Shown in pieces: positions 9,728 to 18,974 of a stretch of DNA of 64,000 nt. Position 1 is the first letter of the stretch. The number at the start of each line of letters is the position of its first letter. The notes below the pieces were generated by a model. It saw nothing but the letters and a program-made list of their open reading frames with translations. It searched no databases and was not told where the DNA came from. The DNA is taken from IMG/VR virus record IMGVR_UViG_3300015262_000001, positions 1-64,000 of that record. One strand, given 5' to 3'. A program made the position numbers and the translations under genes. This stretch comes from a virus.

Positions 9728-11134
9728 TTAAGCTTCGAAAGTTTTGTTGGTTTCTTCTGGAGAAGTGTCCGTGCCATCACGGCGTGCTTTAAGACGCGCC
9801 AGTTTAACGGAAATGGTGTTCACTTCGTGGTTGGCAATCACAGAAGTGTAGTGTTCAACTTCCTGAGCTTTGAAGTCAGCCTGGCTGAACACCCAACCCA
9901 TGAAGCGGTGGATCACAGTACTCTCGTACCAAGGACGTAACCAGTTGGCATGTGCGAGCAGTTGTTGTACTTCATCAGCCAGAGCGTTCTTTTCAGCAGC
10001 TGGCATAGTGGTGTCTTCTTTCAGCTTTTGGATCAGCTGACGAACGGCATCTTCGAAACGACGATGGTCAGCGTTATAAACACCCGAGTAGCCTTTGCTG
10101 AAGTAGTTCAGAACAAAGATGAACATGTAGAAGAGCATCGCCGAGAACAATGCACCGGCCAGGCCGATGGACAGGGTCAGCGTCAGAAAACCAGGCAACG
10201 CTACAATGGTAACCACAGCGGCAATCATCATGCTGTTGACCACGGTCTGGATGCAACCCTGGTCAGTCAGGATACCAATAGCAGCGATAATGCCCTTATC
10301 ACAACCCATGCGGATGGCGTACATGTCAGCCACAACTTCAGACGACATGGCTTCTACCCCAACCGACAAACTGCGTCGCATATTACGTTGGGCGATTAAT
10401 TTATCGAAGTAGAGGAAGAGGGTTTTGTCATCCTGGTCTTGGGCGAGCTTTTGCAATTCGCCTTGTTTGGCAGCCGGAACATCCAGCAGCGAAGCAATGT
10501 CCTTGAGCACTACAACGCGGTCTGAGACGTCTTGGGCTTCACGGTAATACCGTAGAGAGGCTTTCAGATAGACGTTGTCAGAAGCGACTGTGAGCAGCAT
10601 CATGCAACCGCTGAACACATGACCGAGTTCGTGGGCGATAGCACCTGCCAGGATACCCGGTAATGGAACACCGAACTTCTTCACCTTCTCAGCTGGAAAG
10701 GTTGCATTCAGATCGGGGTTGAGCTGGAAGGTAACAGGAACGGTCTGGAAACTACCGAGTACTTTACCGGTGGTGTAATCGATACCGCCTTTGAACACCT
10801 TGTCCTTGTTCTGGGTAAACCAGCGGTACAGGGTGGTCTGGGTGGGCTTCAGCAGTTCATCTACCAGGTTGTTGTTCAACACGTGGTTGGGCGAGAAGTA
10901 ACCGGTATCAACAGACAGGTTACCACTGTTCGCAAACTTCAGATCCACGTTCTTGAAGCCAGTGAATTCCTCGATGAGGGTTTTGATGCCAGCAATGGCT
11001 TCTTTACTCAGAACACCGTCGGGACCAATCTGACTTTCGAGGAACGTCGACATCTTGCGATAGAAGTCAGTGGACTGGAAGTTAATGAACTCCAACCCTC
11101 CGACGGGTCGTTTCAAAAAATCCATCGAGATCAT
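9728..11134 (-). CDS. M48-like membrane metalloprotease
   Basis: 468 residues. AIAHELGHVF gives a zincin HExxH motif (H168, E169, H172), and SSEVVADMYAIRMG supplies the downstream Glu (E266) and Asp (D270) in the ExxxD pattern of M48 (HtpX/Ste24-like) peptidases. A long hydrophobic hairpin follows (about residues 299-344, two membrane segments), and the C-terminal 120 residues are charged and helical. The predicted product is a zinc protease anchored in a membrane or hydrophobic virion environment. An M48 homologue is not among the best-known phiKZ functions. Possible roles are host membrane-protein turnover or processing of injected proteins. The ATG has GGAG upstream and lies divergent from the DNA polymerase gene. 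Confidence 0.7.
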   Translation of the reverse strand: MISMDFLKRPVGGLEFINFQSTDFYRKMSTFLESQIGPDGVLSKEAIAGIKTLIEEFTGFKNVDLKFANSGNLSVDTGYFSPNHVLNNNLVDELLKPTQTTLYRWFTQNKDKVFKGGIDYTTGKVLGSFQTVPVTFQLNPDLNATFPAEKVKKFGVPLPGILAGAIAHELGHVFSGCMMLLTVASDNVYLKASLRYYREAQDVSDRVVVLKDIASLLDVPAAKQGELQKLAQDQDDKTLFLYFDKLIAQRNMRRSLSVGVEAMSSEVVADMYAIRMGCDKGIIAAIGILTDQGCIQTVVNSMMIAAVVTIVALPGFLTLTLSIGLAGALFSAMLFYMFIFVLNYFSKGYSGVYNADHRRFEDAVRQLIQKLKEDTTMPAAEKNALADEVQQLLAHANWLRPWYESTVIHRFMGWVFSQADFKAQEVEHYTSVIANHEVNTISVKLARLKARRDGTDTSPEETNKTFEA

Positions 11135-11217
11135 GCACCTGTACTCCTCAAAGATATTTAATACTGGGACGCCATTGATATAGCGCTAAAAGCGGGCATA
11201 AAATGCAGGATAAAACC

Positions 11218-13089
11218 ATGACACAAACTGTCGCAGAAAACCTATCACCGATTATCGCTCGTGTCTGCAAACATGCCGTCTATACAGAGCATCGTTTTGA
11301 CAAGAGCAAAGACTTGCTGACCGCAAAGATTACTAACGTTCACGAGGATGGTAGCCGCTCCAATGTCTTCCAGTCCTACGAAAATTATAAACAGCCTTGG
11401 CATTTGGTTAAAGAACAGCACCGTAAGTTCCTCCAACCGAAGGACTACTTGGAAGAACGGTTCTGCCGTGAGTACCGTAGTACCCGTCGTGATATTCCGT
11501 TTGAAGTCCGTAAACAGCTATTTGGGGTAGCTGACCGTGGCGCAACGATCTATGACGTTAAATCTGGCAAGGGTATACAGTATGTGTTTGGTTTGGACCA
11601 AACTACTCCGGTTCACTTCAAACAACAGTTCTTTAAGAAGTATGCCGAGTATCAGGAGAAGGAACCTTATTCGGTAGCAGCGTTCGACGTTGAAGCAGAT
11701 ATGGAAGTCTTTGGTGAAGTCAAACCAATCATGATGGCTTCGGTTACCATGAAGGGTAAGGCGTACTGGGCCGGGCAGCGCAGCTGGTTCCAGAGTCGTC
11801 AAGACAAGATCGATCCCAAGATCCGTTTAACCGACTTCGCCATTTTGGCTGAGTTAAAGGCAGCAGAGAAGAAGTACCTACAGGAACACATTGATCGTCG
11901 CAAGTGTGAGATCGTGTATGAACTGTTTGATACTCCTGGTCAGATTGCCTTTGCTTGCATTCAGAAGTTCCATGAGTGGGCTCCTGACTGGGTACTGAGC
12001 TGGAACGCTGGTTATGACATGGAAGCCTGTGAACGCGCTCTCAGGACTGAAGGCTATAACCTCGCAGACGTCTACAGTGATCCATCGGTACCCAAAGAGT
12101 ATCGCAGCTATGAGTTGAACCTTGGTCGTACGCACAAGATCAAGGAGAACGGTGACAAAACTCCTCTGGAACCTCAAGAGAAGTTTCCAACGGTACGTAC
12201 TCCGGCTAAGTGGCAGTGGGCCGATGCCATGTCGGGTTATGCCATTAAACGATTCTCGTCGGGTAAGCTTGAGAGTTACTCACTGGAATCGATTGCGACT
12301 CGTGAAGGGGTCAAGGGTAAGCTCTATACCGAAGAAGGCATGAGCAAGGGTCCAGGGTCAGGACAGTGGCATCGATACATGCAGAAGGACCATCCTTATC
12401 TGTATTCGATGTACAACATTGCGGATAACTGGCCTATTGAAGAAATCAACGAGCAGACATTTGACTTCTCGCTGTCGATTCCGATGTTGTTGCGTTATTC
12501 GGAATACTTCAACTTCGTTTCGCAGCCACGTTTGATTTCGGATACGCTGTCCTTCCTTGCACGCGAACACGGTTACGTCTGGGGTAGTACACCTGCTAGA
12601 CGTGACAAGACCTTCAGCGACCGTCTGCCTACTCTGGATAACTGGATTGCTCTCCTCGATACTGAGAAGAACTCCGATATGGGTAGGGCAATGTTCATCG
12701 GGCTTGATGACGTTCTTAGCTCAGGTCGTGCTGGTGTTTCTGACCTTGACGTTGAGGGTGCATACCCACACGGTACATTGGCGGATAACGTCAGTAACAA
12801 AACGACTCAGATGGAAGTCTATGCCATTCAGGGTGCTGACCCAATGAAGTTCCGTGAGATTGCTGTCAACTATGCCAGCAGTACTCAGGCGAATGCCATG
12901 GGCTTGAGTCACGACCTGTTCCGTTTCCCACAAGCAGACAAACTGCAATCCGACTTTGAGAAAGGTCTGGAAGAACTGGGCTTCGGTGACATGTTGAAAC
13001 AGTTGCAAGAAAGCGCAGCCAAAGCAAAAGCAGAACGAGAAGCACGTCAAGCACAAGTACTACCAGAAGCATTGAAGAAAGCAGCGTAA
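11218..13089 (+). CDS. Split family B DNA polymerase, N-terminal half (exonuclease plus motif A)
   Basis: 623 residues from ATG 11218, chosen because AGGA lies about 8 bases upstream; ATG 11203 is in frame but has no such site. In numbering from 11203, Exo I is FDVEAD (D162, E164), Exo II NAGYD (N268, D272) and Exo III YNIAD (Y404, D408), a complete 3'-5' proofreading set. Palm motif A is DLDVEGAYP (D516, Y521). The protein then ends in an Ala/Lys/Glu-rich tail and lacks motif C. The missing half, with motifs B and C, is the separate gene at 44535-46619. It is a single-gene plus-strand unit ending in a strong terminator. Confidence 0.85.
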   Translation: MTQTVAENLSPIIARVCKHAVYTEHRFDKSKDLLTAKITNVHEDGSRSNVFQSYENYKQPWHLVKEQHRKFLQPKDYLEERFCREYRSTRRDIPFEVRKQLFGVADRGATIYDVKSGKGIQYVFGLDQTTPVHFKQQFFKKYAEYQEKEPYSVAAFDVEADMEVFGEVKPIMMASVTMKGKAYWAGQRSWFQSRQDKIDPKIRLTDFAILAELKAAEKKYLQEHIDRRKCEIVYELFDTPGQIAFACIQKFHEWAPDWVLSWNAGYDMEACERALRTEGYNLADVYSDPSVPKEYRSYELNLGRTHKIKENGDKTPLEPQEKFPTVRTPAKWQWADAMSGYAIKRFSSGKLESYSLESIATREGVKGKLYTEEGMSKGPGSGQWHRYMQKDHPYLYSMYNIADNWPIEEINEQTFDFSLSIPMLLRYSEYFNFVSQPRLISDTLSFLAREHGYVWGSTPARRDKTFSDRLPTLDNWIALLDTEKNSDMGRAMFIGLDDVLSSGRAGVSDLDVEGAYPHGTLADNVSNKTTQMEVYAIQGADPMKFREIAVNYASSTQANAMGLSHDLFRFPQADKLQSDFEKGLEELGFGDMLKQLQESAAKAKAEREARQAQVLPEALKKAA

Positions 13090-13096
13090 AGCAGCT

Positions 13097-13139
13097 ATAA
13101 ACCCTCCTACTCCCCGACTAAGGGAGTAGGAGGGTTTAT
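13097..13139. terminator. Bidirectional hairpin terminator
   Basis: An 18-bp stem (starting ATAAACCCTCC) with a 7-base loop lies between convergent genes ending at 13089 and 13175. A-rich sequence on the left and TTTATT on the right allow termination in both directions. The box TAAAGCAGCTATAA overlaps its left edge. Confidence 0.9.
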
Positions 13140-13174
13140 TCACGATCGATGCTCAGAACGCCTTACAGACGTTA

Positions 13175-14248
13175 TTAAGCGGCGATACCAAAGACCTTGT
13201 TCAGGGCAGTGGACGCTTCGGTTACGCGGTGGTAGTTGGCTTCGATCAGCTTGGACGCCTTAACGCCAGTACCAACGATCACACGCAGAGCGCTGATGTC
13301 TTTCTGGAGTTCAGTTTTGTCTTTCGCGTCTTTGGCCTTCTTCATCTTGGCTTCAGCGCCGGTCAGCATTTTCTCGATGGCAGTTTTCTTGCCTTTGAAT
13401 TCGTCGGAGAACGATTTCAGCGAGTCGATGTTGGCAGCACAGTCTTTGCTGAACTGGATCGCAGCATTGACGTCGGTGATGCTGGTGGCTTTTTCCAACT
13501 TGCTCAGGAACTGGGCGTCACGGGTAGTGAACTTCAGAACCATGCCGGCCATGTCGATGGAGGCATCAGCGAAGTCGGTCTTACCGATCAGGTGACCAGC
13601 GGCTTTGTTTTCCTTGTCACTACCGGCGGAAGTGGCGAGGGTCAGGAAGGCTTTCTTCGCCTTAACAGCGTTGGCAACAACAGTGGCCAAAGCAGCTTGA
13701 CCCTTCTTGTTCAACTTCGCCATTTCTTTCAGGGCGTCTTTAATCGCCTTTTTCTTTTCGGCCAGGGTGCCTTTCTTCGCCTTGGCGATTTCTTCACCGT
13801 CAACACCAGCTGCCGCCATAGCGTTCAGTTGCTTGTCGGCAGTGGCTTCGTCTTGGCTACCGGCAGCAGCAGCAGCCAGTTCTTCGGCGTTTTCTTTGCA
13901 GGCTTCTTTGGCTACTTCAGCGTCTTTAGCACTGTCGCGGCTGAAGAAGAAGTCCCAGATGGACTTGAAAGTCTTGGAGATGTAATCCCAGACTGCCTTG
14001 AAGCCGTCACCGATAGCGGAGAACACGCCTTCAGTACCAGTAACCTGGCTACCGGAAACGATACCAGCGGACAGCAGCACGCCCTGGGCGTATTGTTGAG
14101 CAGCGGTCAGTGAGATGGATTCGGTACCCGCAACGTCCATCTGCTCAGCAGTGTCGTTCAGGGAGTCGAACATGATTTCAACATGCGGTGCGTCTGGGAG
14201 ACCAAAGCCGTCGCCATCAGGTTGGTAAGAGCCTTCTACGTATTCCAT
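13175..14248 (-). CDS. Inner-body-type head protein with predicted propeptide
   Basis: 357 residues, very rich in Ala and Lys. The N-terminal 73 residues end at G71-T-E73, a predicted prohead-protease site of the (S/A/G)-X-E type, followed by GVFSAIGDGFKAVWDYISK and a Trp/Phe-rich amphipathic segment to about residue 105. The remainder is a highly charged Lys/Ala/Glu helical region suited to close packing with DNA. The module around the site matches the protein at 7800. Known phiKZ inner-body proteins have this architecture, so an inner-body or injected role is likely. It is last in the operon from 18027. Confidence 0.65.
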   Translation of the reverse strand: MEYVEGSYQPDGDGFGLPDAPHVEIMFDSLNDTAEQMDVAGTESISLTAAQQYAQGVLLSAGIVSGSQVTGTEGVFSAIGDGFKAVWDYISKTFKSIWDFFFSRDSAKDAEVAKEACKENAEELAAAAAGSQDEATADKQLNAMAAAGVDGEEIAKAKKGTLAEKKKAIKDALKEMAKLNKKGQAALATVVANAVKAKKAFLTLATSAGSDKENKAAGHLIGKTDFADASIDMAGMVLKFTTRDAQFLSKLEKATSITDVNAAIQFSKDCAANIDSLKSFSDEFKGKKTAIEKMLTGAEAKMKKAKDAKDKTELQKDISALRVIVGTGVKASKLIEANYHRVTEASTALNKVFGIAA

Positions 14249-14297
14249 TTGTTCTGTCCTTGCAAGGGAGGGGTTATGATGAATTGACGGCGGTTGG

Positions 14298-14936
14298 TTA
14301 GACGTTGGTCAGGTAGCGGAAGTACTGGGTAACGTTTTCTTTACCCTTGCGATTAAGGTCAGTGATAACACTGGCCAGATCGATCAACGAGTGCAGCTTG
14401 TACCGCGCCTCCCAGTTCTTGGCGACCATGGTCAGGAACGAGACGTACGTGTGGTACAGGCGGATGGTCTGAGCCGGATACTTCTTGTCCAGACCCACGG
14501 TGTAGCGGAAGGCCAGACCACCGGAGAATACTTCGGCGTTGGCGCGGATGATGGTCAGCAGGTCATCAGTGACAACAGCGAACTGTTCGAAGTCGAGACG
14601 GAAAGAGTTGCCGATCGTTTCGATGAAACTGATCTGTTCGTCCTGCTCTTCCTTCTTGTCCTTGAAGCGCTTACGCCCAGCCAGGAATTCAATGTGACGG
14701 TTGATGCGCGCTACCATGACGTCGGTAGTGGTATCACCTTTGGCATTGATCATCTTGGCGATGCCGATGACCATTGGTTCTGCCTGGAAGGTAGCCTCAG
14801 CCGGAGCAGCCGCTTCTTTGGCAGGTTGGGTGATGACAACAGGAGCAGGGGCTTTAGCAACAGGTGCAGCAACCTCCTTTGCGTCATCACCACTGAGATC
14901 TTCGCTCTCAGGTGGCGTGTAATCTTGTTTGCTCAT
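14298..14936 (-). CDS. Unknown virion-cluster protein with Pro/Ala-rich N-terminus
   Basis: 212 residues from ATG 14936 (MSKQDYTPPESEDLSG), which has GAAAGG upstream. The open frame extends to 15041 but without a better start. Residues 1-55 are an acidic Pro/Ala-rich linker; the rest is a compact helical domain. No motif is recognised. The 105-base gap to the preceding gene contains a short GC-rich inverted repeat near 15007-15029. Confidence 0.65.
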   Translation of the reverse strand: MSKQDYTPPESEDLSGDDAKEVAAPVAKAPAPVVITQPAKEAAAPAEATFQAEPMVIGIAKMINAKGDTTTDVMVARINRHIEFLAGRKRFKDKKEEQDEQISFIETIGNSFRLDFEQFAVVTDDLLTIIRANAEVFSGGLAFRYTVGLDKKYPAQTIRLYHTYVSFLTMVAKNWEARYKLHSLIDLASVITDLNRKGKENVTQYFRYLTNV

Positions 14937-15041
14937 GAAAGGGCCCTTTCGTAGAGAGTTATAGGCAACCAGGAATATGGTTTCAGCATAAAATACGGCT
15001 TTACCCCTAGGGCCCGGTGGGACCCTAGAGGCAAGCTGCAC

Positions 15042-15476
15042 TTAGAACATTTTCTTATTCAAACCCAGTTGACGCATTATTTCCATCAAGTCTTTGTTGG
15101 TATCTCCCACCTTCGGCGGTTTATTACCGTCGGCATCAGGTGGGTTATCAATCTTGTCTCGCTGACTGCGTCCTTCACCTACACCCTGGATCAGGTCGTC
15201 GATCAGAAACATAGGCATTTCCATGTAATCCCTTAACGGCATGATCTCATGGAGTTTGTAGAACCCGTACTTCTTAGCGACAGCCTTAATCGACCACTCA
15301 TGGGTAAACTCGTGCTCCACAGGAATGTAAGCCACTGAAGAGAAAGGATCCATATTAGCGGGGGTGTAGTAGTTCATGTTCAGATCATGCAACATGGACT
15401 CGTTAAACGACATGGCTTCTGGGGTAAGATCTTTGGTAGACTTCCCCAGTAGCTGGTTGTTAACCTGATTGAACAT
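15042..15476 (-). CDS. Unknown protein; probably also the C-terminal part of a -1 frameshift product
   Basis: 144 residues if started at ATG 15476 (MFNQVNNQLLGKSTKD). No convincing ribosome site precedes this ATG, nor the in-frame GTG at 15575 that lies inside the previous gene. The frame is open upstream through that overlap back to a run of seven T (minus strand) at 15587-15593 in the preceding gene, exactly in the -1 frame. The product may therefore be made mainly as an extension of the 571-residue protein. The C-terminus carries an acidic Pro/Lys linker (DKIDNPPDADGNKPPKVGD) and a short terminal helix. No family is recognised. Confidence 0.6.
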   Translation of the reverse strand: MFNQVNNQLLGKSTKDLTPEAMSFNESMLHDLNMNYYTPANMDPFSSVAYIPVEHEFTHEWSIKAVAKKYGFYKLHEIMPLRDYMEMPMFLIDDLIQGVGEGRSQRDKIDNPPDADGNKPPKVGDTNKDLMEIMRQLGLNKKMF

Positions 15477-15511
15477 AGGGCTGAAGACAATCCGACTGTC
15501 TACTCGGGGGA

Positions 15512-17227
15512 TTATTCCGAGAGGGCTTCGGACTTGACTTTGTTTTGGACGGCCGTCTGCTTGAGCATCGCCCACTGGGTGAGGGTAAAAAAACTCATCA
15601 CTGGGTCGATTGGCGTGTAGCCCAACTTCCGATCCAGCAGGTTTTCAGGGTCTTCCAGATCACCCATGTTCTTGCGGCACTTCGGACACACGTAGTTACG
15701 TACACCCATAAAGGTACGCGACATGTACGGTGTCTTGTTCAGGATGAACTTGACGAGGTTACGGTTGAGGTCTTCCTGGTCACGCAGAACGTCCAGAATA
15801 CCGCCGTTGAACTCGTTGGGTTCGATCTCGCTGCGCGCGAATACCGTTTCTTCCTCGTCGGTGTTTTCCGCTGGCAGATCAACTTGACGCTGTACCCAGT
15901 GGATGAACTCAGTAGAACCGAGGTTGTTGTGGACCATCGTGACCTGAGTCTGGTACTCAGCAGGGTCAACGAGTTTGGTACGCAGCTCGGCCAGCTCAGG
16001 GTTGATTTCACCGATGAAGAAGTCGAACGCATCAAACGCTTCAGCCAAAGTAGGTGGAGCACATTCGAGGTACATCGACTTCTCGTCGTTATACACACGG
16101 TTGCTTTCCAGACCATAAGTCGAAGCACGGCTCAGGGCACGAGTCTCTTCCATGGTGTACTTGGCATGGCCGTTGATCAGGTTGGCATAGATCGCCTCAT
16201 CGGCATCCGTGGTGATGTGATGACGCTGACGCAGCAACTTGGACGCCTGTACCAGCTTGAAGGCTTCCCAGTCACACTTACCGGAGAAGCACCGCAGGTT
16301 CAGGTTGATACCCTTGGTGTTGGTCGACTCGATCAACGCCGTGATGATGGTATCCATGTCGGTCAACAGGATAACGTTGGAGAGCTGGTTGAAGTCAGCC
16401 AGGTCCGTTACGCTCGAGTTGGTGATACGCTTCGCCATGAAGTTCCAGATCACACGCATCGAAGCGATACGCGCCAGCACGGCACTGTTGTTACCGATCT
16501 GCTGAACATAGCCGGTGATGGTACGACGGATGTCGTTCATCAGTGCACCCATCTCGGTATGGTTGGTACGCGAGAAAGCAAACGATGCAAACGAGTCACG
16601 GCACAGCACGTCGTACGACAGCTTGTCAGCACCAGAGCCTGTTTTACGGGCAGCACGACGACGCATGTTTTCACGCGCAGAGAAACCCTGGGTGGAAGCA
16701 GAAGGTTTCTTGCCGACGATGTCACCGGTGTTAACACCACCACGGTTGAAGACGTTGCTGATGTCCGGCTCGTTCAGGATCGAGGTACGAATCTTCAGTT
16801 CGTCCTGAATCTCCGACATGAACGCATACAGGTCGGCCGCGTGGGTCATTACCTGATCAGACGTCTTGCCTGGGAATTCCTTCTCGATGTACTGGAGCCA
16901 ATCGGATTCAGCTTTGCTGAAGACTGACTCCGGCAGACGTTCTTGCTCGAACATCGCCTTGGAACCGCTGAAGGTCAACCAGCGACCGATAACGCTCTGG
17001 GCCTTCAGGATGTCTTCTTTACGGTTACCCAGGAAGACAGTCATGAAACCACCGTCCATTTGCTCTTCTTTAGTGAGATCGCGAATGACCTCATCTTCAG
17101 GAGCGACGATCTGCTTCATCGTGGTGTTTTGTGCGGTGTGTACTTCACGGTGCGTAGGTGCTACCACAACCGGGGTGTCAACAGCAGGAGCTTGTTGCTC
17201 CTGTGGTTCTTGAGGTTCAGTACTCAT
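15512..17227 (-). CDS. Virion/assembly protein with Zn-knuckle and frameshift site
   Basis: 571 residues from ATG 17227 with AAGGAAG upstream. The N-terminus is a Pro/Glu/Gln-rich disordered linker (about 45 residues), followed by a long, largely helical body. Near the C-terminus a CPKC pair (YVCPKCRKNMGDLED) looks like half of a zinc site. The codons AGT TTT TTT ACC, 25 codons before the stop codon, form a T TTT TTT slippery heptamer, and a -1 shift there enters the next open frame and adds about 180 residues. Role unknown; large plus small frameshift pairs are common among tail assembly chaperones, but this protein is much larger than those. Confidence 0.75.
   Translation of the reverse strand: MSTEPQEPQEQQAPAVDTPVVVAPTHREVHTAQNTTMKQIVAPEDEVIRDLTKEEQMDGGFMTVFLGNRKEDILKAQSVIGRWLTFSGSKAMFEQERLPESVFSKAESDWLQYIEKEFPGKTSDQVMTHAADLYAFMSEIQDELKIRTSILNEPDISNVFNRGGVNTGDIVGKKPSASTQGFSARENMRRRAARKTGSGADKLSYDVLCRDSFASFAFSRTNHTEMGALMNDIRRTITGYVQQIGNNSAVLARIASMRVIWNFMAKRITNSSVTDLADFNQLSNVILLTDMDTIITALIESTNTKGINLNLRCFSGKCDWEAFKLVQASKLLRQRHHITTDADEAIYANLINGHAKYTMEETRALSRASTYGLESNRVYNDEKSMYLECAPPTLAEAFDAFDFFIGEINPELAELRTKLVDPAEYQTQVTMVHNNLGSTEFIHWVQRQVDLPAENTDEEETVFARSEIEPNEFNGGILDVLRDQEDLNRNLVKFILNKTPYMSRTFMGVRNYVCPKCRKNMGDLEDPENLLDRKLGYTPIDPVMSFFTLTQWAMLKQTAVQNKVKSEALSE
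15587..15593 (-). promoter_or_regulatory. Candidate -1 programmed frameshift site (T TTT TTT)
   Basis: Seven consecutive T on the minus strand lie in register with the X XXY YYZ rule in the 571-residue gene (Ser-Phe-Phe-Thr). After a -1 slip the frame reads TAC CCT CAC CCA GTG and stays open for roughly 180 codons to 15042. The downstream frame lacks a good start of its own, which supports frameshifting. No downstream pseudoknot was verified. Confidence 0.5.
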
Positions 17228-17250
17228 GTACTACTTCCTTGCGTAAGGGA

Positions 17251-18027
17251 TCAGTTGACTTGTTTGGCGCCGATGTCTTCGTATGCATCAGCCAGTTCGC
17301 CTACGAGGGGCTTGTTGGTTGGCATCGGTTCAGCAGCAGCCGGTACAGTGCGGTACAGCACTTGCACACGGGTAATACGCTCGCCGTGCAGACGCATACC
17401 GAACTCGTAGTTGTTCTCGCCTTCATGCTTGTGCTCACGCACGTATTCGTTGATCAGTTCTTCACGAGGGCGCAGAACGATGGCCATCAGATCAGGGATG
17501 TTGAACTGCATGATCTCGGCCAGAGTATCGGTGTAGTGAACGAAGAGCGAGATGTACTCATCCACTTCTTGTTCTTTATTGATGAACTCGAACATTGCAT
17601 GAACGTCTTCAGCCACCGAAACGATCTGCTTGTCGAAGATATCAATCTGTGCCTGTTCTTCTTCGGTCAGGACGGTCTTCTTCATGTCGACCAGTTTGCT
17701 GGTAACTTCGACCACGCCGTGGATATTGCCCAGGATCGGGATCATATCGTTGATGCCTTTCAGCACCTCGATGTTGTTCAGTTTAGACTTCGCCCCATCG
17801 ATGTCTTTCTTCAGATCCAGAGCCGTTTGGATAACGCCCTTGGTGGCGATGTCGTAACGCAGTCTGGCTTCCGAAGCCTCGATACCTTCCGGCGATACGG
17901 CGATACGTGCCATCTCACGACGACCCAGATGGAACTGATCCTGGTTACGCTGGACGTTAGCCGCCTTACGTTTCTGTTTGGAGGCCACAGCCCGCTTGGC
18001 TTTCTTCTGAGCTTGTTTAGTAGACAT
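17251..18027 (-). CDS. Unknown coiled-coil protein with basic N-terminus
   Basis: 258 residues. The first 30 residues are strongly basic (MSTKQAQKKAKRAVASKQK), suggesting nucleic-acid or assembly contacts. The central region is helical with heptad-like Leu/Ile spacing, and the C-terminus is acidic. It is first in the minus-strand operon 18027-13175 and lies 41 bases from the divergent start at 18069. No family is recognised. Confidence 0.7.
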   Translation of the reverse strand: MSTKQAQKKAKRAVASKQKRKAANVQRNQDQFHLGRREMARIAVSPEGIEASEARLRYDIATKGVIQTALDLKKDIDGAKSKLNNIEVLKGINDMIPILGNIHGVVEVTSKLVDMKKTVLTEEEQAQIDIFDKQIVSVAEDVHAMFEFINKEQEVDEYISLFVHYTDTLAEIMQFNIPDLMAIVLRPREELINEYVREHKHEGENNYEFGMRLHGERITRVQVLYRTVPAAAEPMPTNKPLVGELADAYEDIGAKQVN

Positions 18028-18068
18028 ATGCTATGATTCCCTGTTTAACTAATGTTAGGATAGTCCCA

Positions 18069-18974
18069 ATGCTTACTGAGACTGACGAAGTAGTGATGAT
18101 GGAAGCGGAAGAAGACTTCGCCGCTACTCTCATCGGTGGTATCTGGGTTGACTTCAAGGCCTCTATACCCGACCTCCAAGCTAAAATATTAACTGACGGG
18201 TTCAATTTAATTCTGTTGAACCTCCCCGAGTCACTGTTGCAAAACGTGATCACTGAAATCATCGTAGATGAAACTTTTGATACCCCCATCAAAAAGAAAC
18301 AAATCTACGAGTTGATTACCAACAATATAATCGACGTGTTGTCCCGTCTAGGCTTTATCATCAACCTGGACGAAGTCACCCACGAGCGTTTGGAGGAGCT
18401 TATTCATGTCGGCAACTTCTTCCACGAGATGGATCAGTATGAAGACGTCATTGGTTTGGGCAACATTCTGGATTCTGTTGATATCCCCCCTGTTGACCGC
18501 TTCCTCCTGATTTTCCAGAAATACATGGGTGACAGTGTGTCCCTCGTTAATTACGAGTTGCTACTACAAGATGTTAGCGAGGTGACTTTAAAGGCAGTCC
18601 GCGACAACCTCTTGACAGGGGATGTAGAAGACGGTATCCCTATCAACATCATCAAGCGTGTAAGGGCCAACAGAGCGCTTATCGAGAACACCCTGGCGTA
18701 TGAGCACGTCATTAACAACGGCCGCGTAGGCAGCCCTGTAGACACGCTCCTGGGCTTCTTCAGGGTAGACTTGGTTAAGCTCCTCGATTACCCATCGACG
18801 GACAACCAGGTCCTCTACGGTAAAGAGGTCATGGCACTCTATCTCATCAGTGAGTTGAATAACGATACCCTTCGTGAACAGCTCCTGGTCCTCATTAACG
18901 AGATCACTACTGATCACTTGGCATTGCTGGCCATTGAGAAGATGATCGGCATGTTGGATCTGACCAATGAATAA
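18069..18974 (+). CDS. Unknown helical protein beside virion RNAP subunit
   Basis: 301 residues from ATG 18069 with AGGA 8 bases upstream; an in-frame ATG at 18033 lacks a ribosome site and would overlap the divergent promoter region. Nearly all-helical, acidic N-terminus, many Leu/Ile/Val. No motif is recognised. It overlaps the following RNAP-like gene by 8 bases and is therefore co-translated with it. It may be a virion protein delivered with, or supporting, the virion RNA polymerase. Confidence 0.7.
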   Translation: MLTETDEVVMMEAEEDFAATLIGGIWVDFKASIPDLQAKILTDGFNLILLNLPESLLQNVITEIIVDETFDTPIKKKQIYELITNNIIDVLSRLGFIINLDEVTHERLEELIHVGNFFHEMDQYEDVIGLGNILDSVDIPPVDRFLLIFQKYMGDSVSLVNYELLLQDVSEVTLKAVRDNLLTGDVEDGIPINIIKRVRANRALIENTLAYEHVINNGRVGSPVDTLLGFFRVDLVKLLDYPSTDNQVLYGKEVMALYLISELNNDTLREQLLVLINEITTDHLALLAIEKMIGMLDLTNE

